Assembly: GCA_014728435.1 (NCBI GenBank)
Contig: WJLP01000071.1
Span: forward strand, 1-5,831
Direction: 5' to 3'
DNA: 5,831 nucleotides
Source of the DNA: Candidatus Uhrbacteria bacterium
Lineage (GTDB): Bacteria > Patescibacteriota > Patescibacteriia > 2-12-FULL-60-25
Shown: one piece after another, positions 4,581-5,831 of the stretch
How positions within the stretch are numbered: position 1 is the first letter of the stretch
How the letters are laid out: the number at the start of each line of letters is the position of its first letter
Position numbers and translations under genes: made by a program
Notes under the pieces: generated by a model
Databases searched by the model: none
Told to the model about the DNA's origin: nothing
What the model saw: only the letters and a program-made list of their open reading frames with translations

Positions 4581-5831
4581 ACAATTCTTTGACCATATAA
4601 GTATCTTTCAGGCGGTATCCCAAGGTTTTGTAATACTCCCTTACGCCGATGCCGGAAATTACGGTCATGTTTTTATAGCCTTTGGATTTGGCGATATCTT
4701 CAGCGCGGGCCATGAGTTTGCGGCCATAGCCCTTGTGTTGTGAAGCGCTTTTGTCTTGCTGATTGATGTTTAGGGCTGTGCCATAAGTGTGAAGCTCGCG
4801 GATTTGAGCGGAGGTTTTGAGGATGGGGAAAGCTTCGTAAATCCCCCAAATCGCACTTTGTGCGATTGTCCCCCTTTGACGAGGGGGCATTTCTAAAGCT
4901 GCACTTTCAGCGGTCGTGTGTTTAATCTCGCTCAATCTGGTTTGGATTTGTAACTCTAAATCTTTTTTTACAGCGCTTAGATTGTGTAGAATTTCTTCGT
5001 TTGTGTAACGGATAACTTTTAATCCTAGATCTTCAAGGCAGTATGTTCGGGATTCGTCGTATTCTTTTTGCTTTTCATGAATTTCGCCATCAACCTCTAT
5101 AATAAGCATCAGTTTCGAACAATAAAAGTCCGCGATGAATGAATCGATTGGCTTTTGCCGCAGAAAGCGATAACCGGTTTGGTCATGTGCTAAAACGTCG
5201 TACCAAAGTTTTTTCTCGGCTAGAGTTTGGTTGTTACGGAGTTTTTGAGCATCTTTTTTGAGTTCAATTTTATACGGCATGACTTCGCCATGAATGCGCA
5301 AATCATCAGCTTCGCAAGCGACCCCCTCGTCAAAGGGGGATATCCCGCCCAAGCGGGATTGGGGGATTTGCGGCAATCTTAGCCTGCAAAATCCAAACAC
5401 AGCGGTGCGGTCCTCGTTTTCTACGGATAAGAATATTTCTGTGCCACCGGCATTTTCGTAGCGTTCTTCAAAAAGTTGAGTTTTGTCAGAGGTGTGATCG
5501 CCGGGAACATGGCCCACTTCACGGCAACGTAAGCATTTGCAGTGAATACCGCGGCGTTTCATTTCGGATTCCAGTGATTCGCGCAAGTTTGATTGTTTGT
5601 TGCCGTGGGAGATGTCTTGCGTTGGGAAGTCACGTATGAGTCTGGAGACGCGGCAATAGTAGGGAACCATGGTTTGCATTTCAACCAGCAGTTCGCGCAA
5701 ATTATCACCTTCCAAGGGTGTGAAATCGCAGCGTTTGGTCCATTCGTATAATTCGGAATTGGGCAAAACGACACAAGGATATAATTTGATCATGTCGGGG
5801 CGGAAACGCGGGTCATCGAAAAGAGTCTTGA
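4579..5831 (-). CDS. elp3: Elp3-type tRNA U34 modification enzyme, C-terminal part, with in-frame DUF559 insertion (5' end outside window)
   Basis: Elp3 joins a radical SAM domain to a GNAT acetyltransferase domain and modifies wobble uridine of tRNAs using acetyl-CoA. Only the C-terminal part is here. The frame is open to the window edge, reading ..LFDDPRFRPDMIKLYP, a typical Elp3 stretch, so the ATG at 5793 is internal. Counted from that Met, Elp3 landmarks are VPYYCRVSRLIRDFP (43-57), HGNKQSNLRE (63-72), CKCLRCREVG (85-94) and the GNAT strand AVFGFCRLRLP (131-141). After the insertion come IRELHTYG (331-338), the acetyl-CoA loop QHKGYG (352-357) and the hallmark end VREYYKTLGYRLKDTYMVKEL (384-404). 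Between residues 141 and 320 lie 177 extra codons (a DUF559 domain plus repeat-encoded linkers) in a loop between two GNAT strands. The frame stays open, so a functional chimera is possible. The iron-sulfur cysteines would lie outside the window. Confidence 0.9.
   Translation of the reverse strand, partial: KTLFDDPRFRPDMIKLYPCVVLPNSELYEWTKRCDFTPLEGDNLRELLVEMQTMVPYYCRVSRLIRDFPTQDISHGNKQSNLRESLESEMKRRGIHCKCLRCREVGHVPGDHTSDKTQLFEERYENAGGTEIFLSVENEDRTAVFGFCRLRLPQIPQSRLGGISPFDEGVACEADDLRIHGEVMPYKIELKKDAQKLRNNQTLAEKKLWYDVLAHDQTGYRFLRQKPIDSFIADFYCSKLMLIIEVDGEIHEKQKEYDESRTYCLEDLGLKVIRYTNEEILHNLSAVKKDLELQIQTRLSEIKHTTAESAALEMPPRQRGTIAQSAIWGIYEAFPILKTSAQIRELHTYGTALNINQQDKSASQHKGYGRKLMARAEDIAKSKGYKNMTVISGIGVREYYKTLGYRLKDTYMVKEL
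4839..4887 (+). repeat. Left terminal inverted repeat of the DUF559 element
   Basis: Three blocks from the outside: AAATCCCCCAA (4839-4849), identical to the other arm; a hairpin AATCGCAC-TTT-GTGCGATT (4849-4867, 8 bp); then the shared 19-nt core TCCCCCTTTGACGAGGGGG (4869-4887), itself able to form a 5-bp C/G stem. In the elp3 frame it is translated as PPRQRGTIAQSAIWGI. Confidence 0.85.
4939..5280 (-). other. DUF559 (Vsr / PD-(D/E)XK-like) nuclease domain inside the element, possible internal start
   Basis: Residues 172-285 counted from Met 5793. It opens with MPYKIELKKDAQKLRNNQT, which looks like the start of free-standing DUF559 proteins, so ATG 5280 could serve as an independent start; only a weak GGCGAAG precedes it. 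Fold markers: AEKKLWYDVL helix (192-201), GYRFLRQKPI (207-216), ADFYC with D222, IIEVDG with E233 and D235, H239, and the final LGLKVIRYTNEEIL (256-269). These match the Vsr-like endonuclease core with its acidic residues kept, so nuclease activity is plausible. DUF559 function is not established experimentally to my knowledge. The reading frame continues into the elp3 C-terminus without a stop. Confidence 0.8.
5322..5369 (-). repeat. Right terminal inverted repeat of the DUF559 element
   Basis: Read on the minus strand it has the same three blocks as the left arm: outer AAATCCCCCAA (5369-5359), a hairpin ATCCCGC-TTGG-GCGGGAT (5359-5342, 7 bp) and the identical 19-nt core (5340-5322). The hairpin differs in sequence from its partner while the pairing is kept. 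It encodes QIPQSRLGGISPFDEG in the elp3 frame. Confidence 0.85.

Larger units (their letters stand above)
4839..5369 (-). mobile_element. 531-bp palindromic element carrying a DUF559 nuclease domain, inserted in frame in elp3
   Basis: The element is bounded by AAATCCCCC (4839-4847) and its complement GGGGGATTT (5361-5369), the outer ends of two imperfect inverted arms of 48-49 bp. Its length is 531 bp, exactly 177 codons, and neither arm has a stop in the elp3 frame. Deleting it joins TTGCCGC to ACGAAGC and gives LPHEAFPILK, a continuous Elp3-like sequence. Content in coding order: right arm, a short linker, the DUF559 domain, a polar tail (about residues 286-300), then the left arm. No transposase is present, so movement would depend on the nuclease domain or on an enzyme supplied elsewhere. 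I see no certain target duplication. The family is not one I can name. Similar repeats rich in CCCCCTTTGAC near DUF559 genes are a recollection from other genomes, not something checked here. Confidence 0.75.

Noticed and set aside
4839..5369. Intein in Elp3
   Set aside because: No splicing-block residues at the junctions, and the inserted domain is DUF559, not a Hint domain. Inverted repeat ends point to a DNA element.
4839..5369. CRISPR array or IS with transposase
   Set aside because: Only two inverted arms, no direct repeats or spacers, and no transposase-like ORF.

Overview
The window looks like part of a Patescibacteria (Candidate Phyla Radiation) chromosome. The prolyl-tRNA synthetase is very short and has no editing domain. 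Intergenic gaps are short and AT-rich, two starts look almost leaderless, two proteins have no recognisable family or an unusual architecture, and the Elp3 segment resembles that lineage. This placement is inference from protein style; there is no rRNA to confirm it. Stops are TAG/TAA and no reading frame needs recoded TGA.

Layout, left to right. Bases 1-466 hold no convincing protein. They contain a candidate structured RNA of about 295 nt (83-379), with a consensus -35 box upstream and an intrinsic terminator at its end, then a short promoter region for proS. proS (467-1714, +) is complete and is followed by a weak terminator. Next is a small unknown helical protein (1869-2135, +) whose promoter carries two inverted repeats, then a strong terminator. 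An extended -10 promoter then drives a 779-residue soluble protein (2214-4553, +) with two GGDEF-type domains: a degenerate first (SGNEF) and a near-canonical second (GGDEF). A shared hairpin terminator separates it from a convergent gene on the minus strand.

That convergent gene is the 3' part of elp3 (tRNA U34 carboxymethyl/acetyl-transfer enzyme), which runs off the right edge. It is the most striking locus here. Its acetyltransferase domain is interrupted in frame by a 531-bp (177-codon) element, 4839-5369. The element has terminal inverted repeats of about 49 bp and encodes a DUF559 (Vsr/PD-(D/E)XK-like) nuclease domain in the same frame as elp3. Removing it on paper restores a continuous Elp3 sequence. 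It looks like a nuclease-bearing palindromic mobile element that inserts into genes without breaking them.

Functional links between genes are limited. proS and elp3 both serve translation, but they are on opposite strands and not co-transcribed. Each plus-strand gene appears to have its own promoter and terminator.
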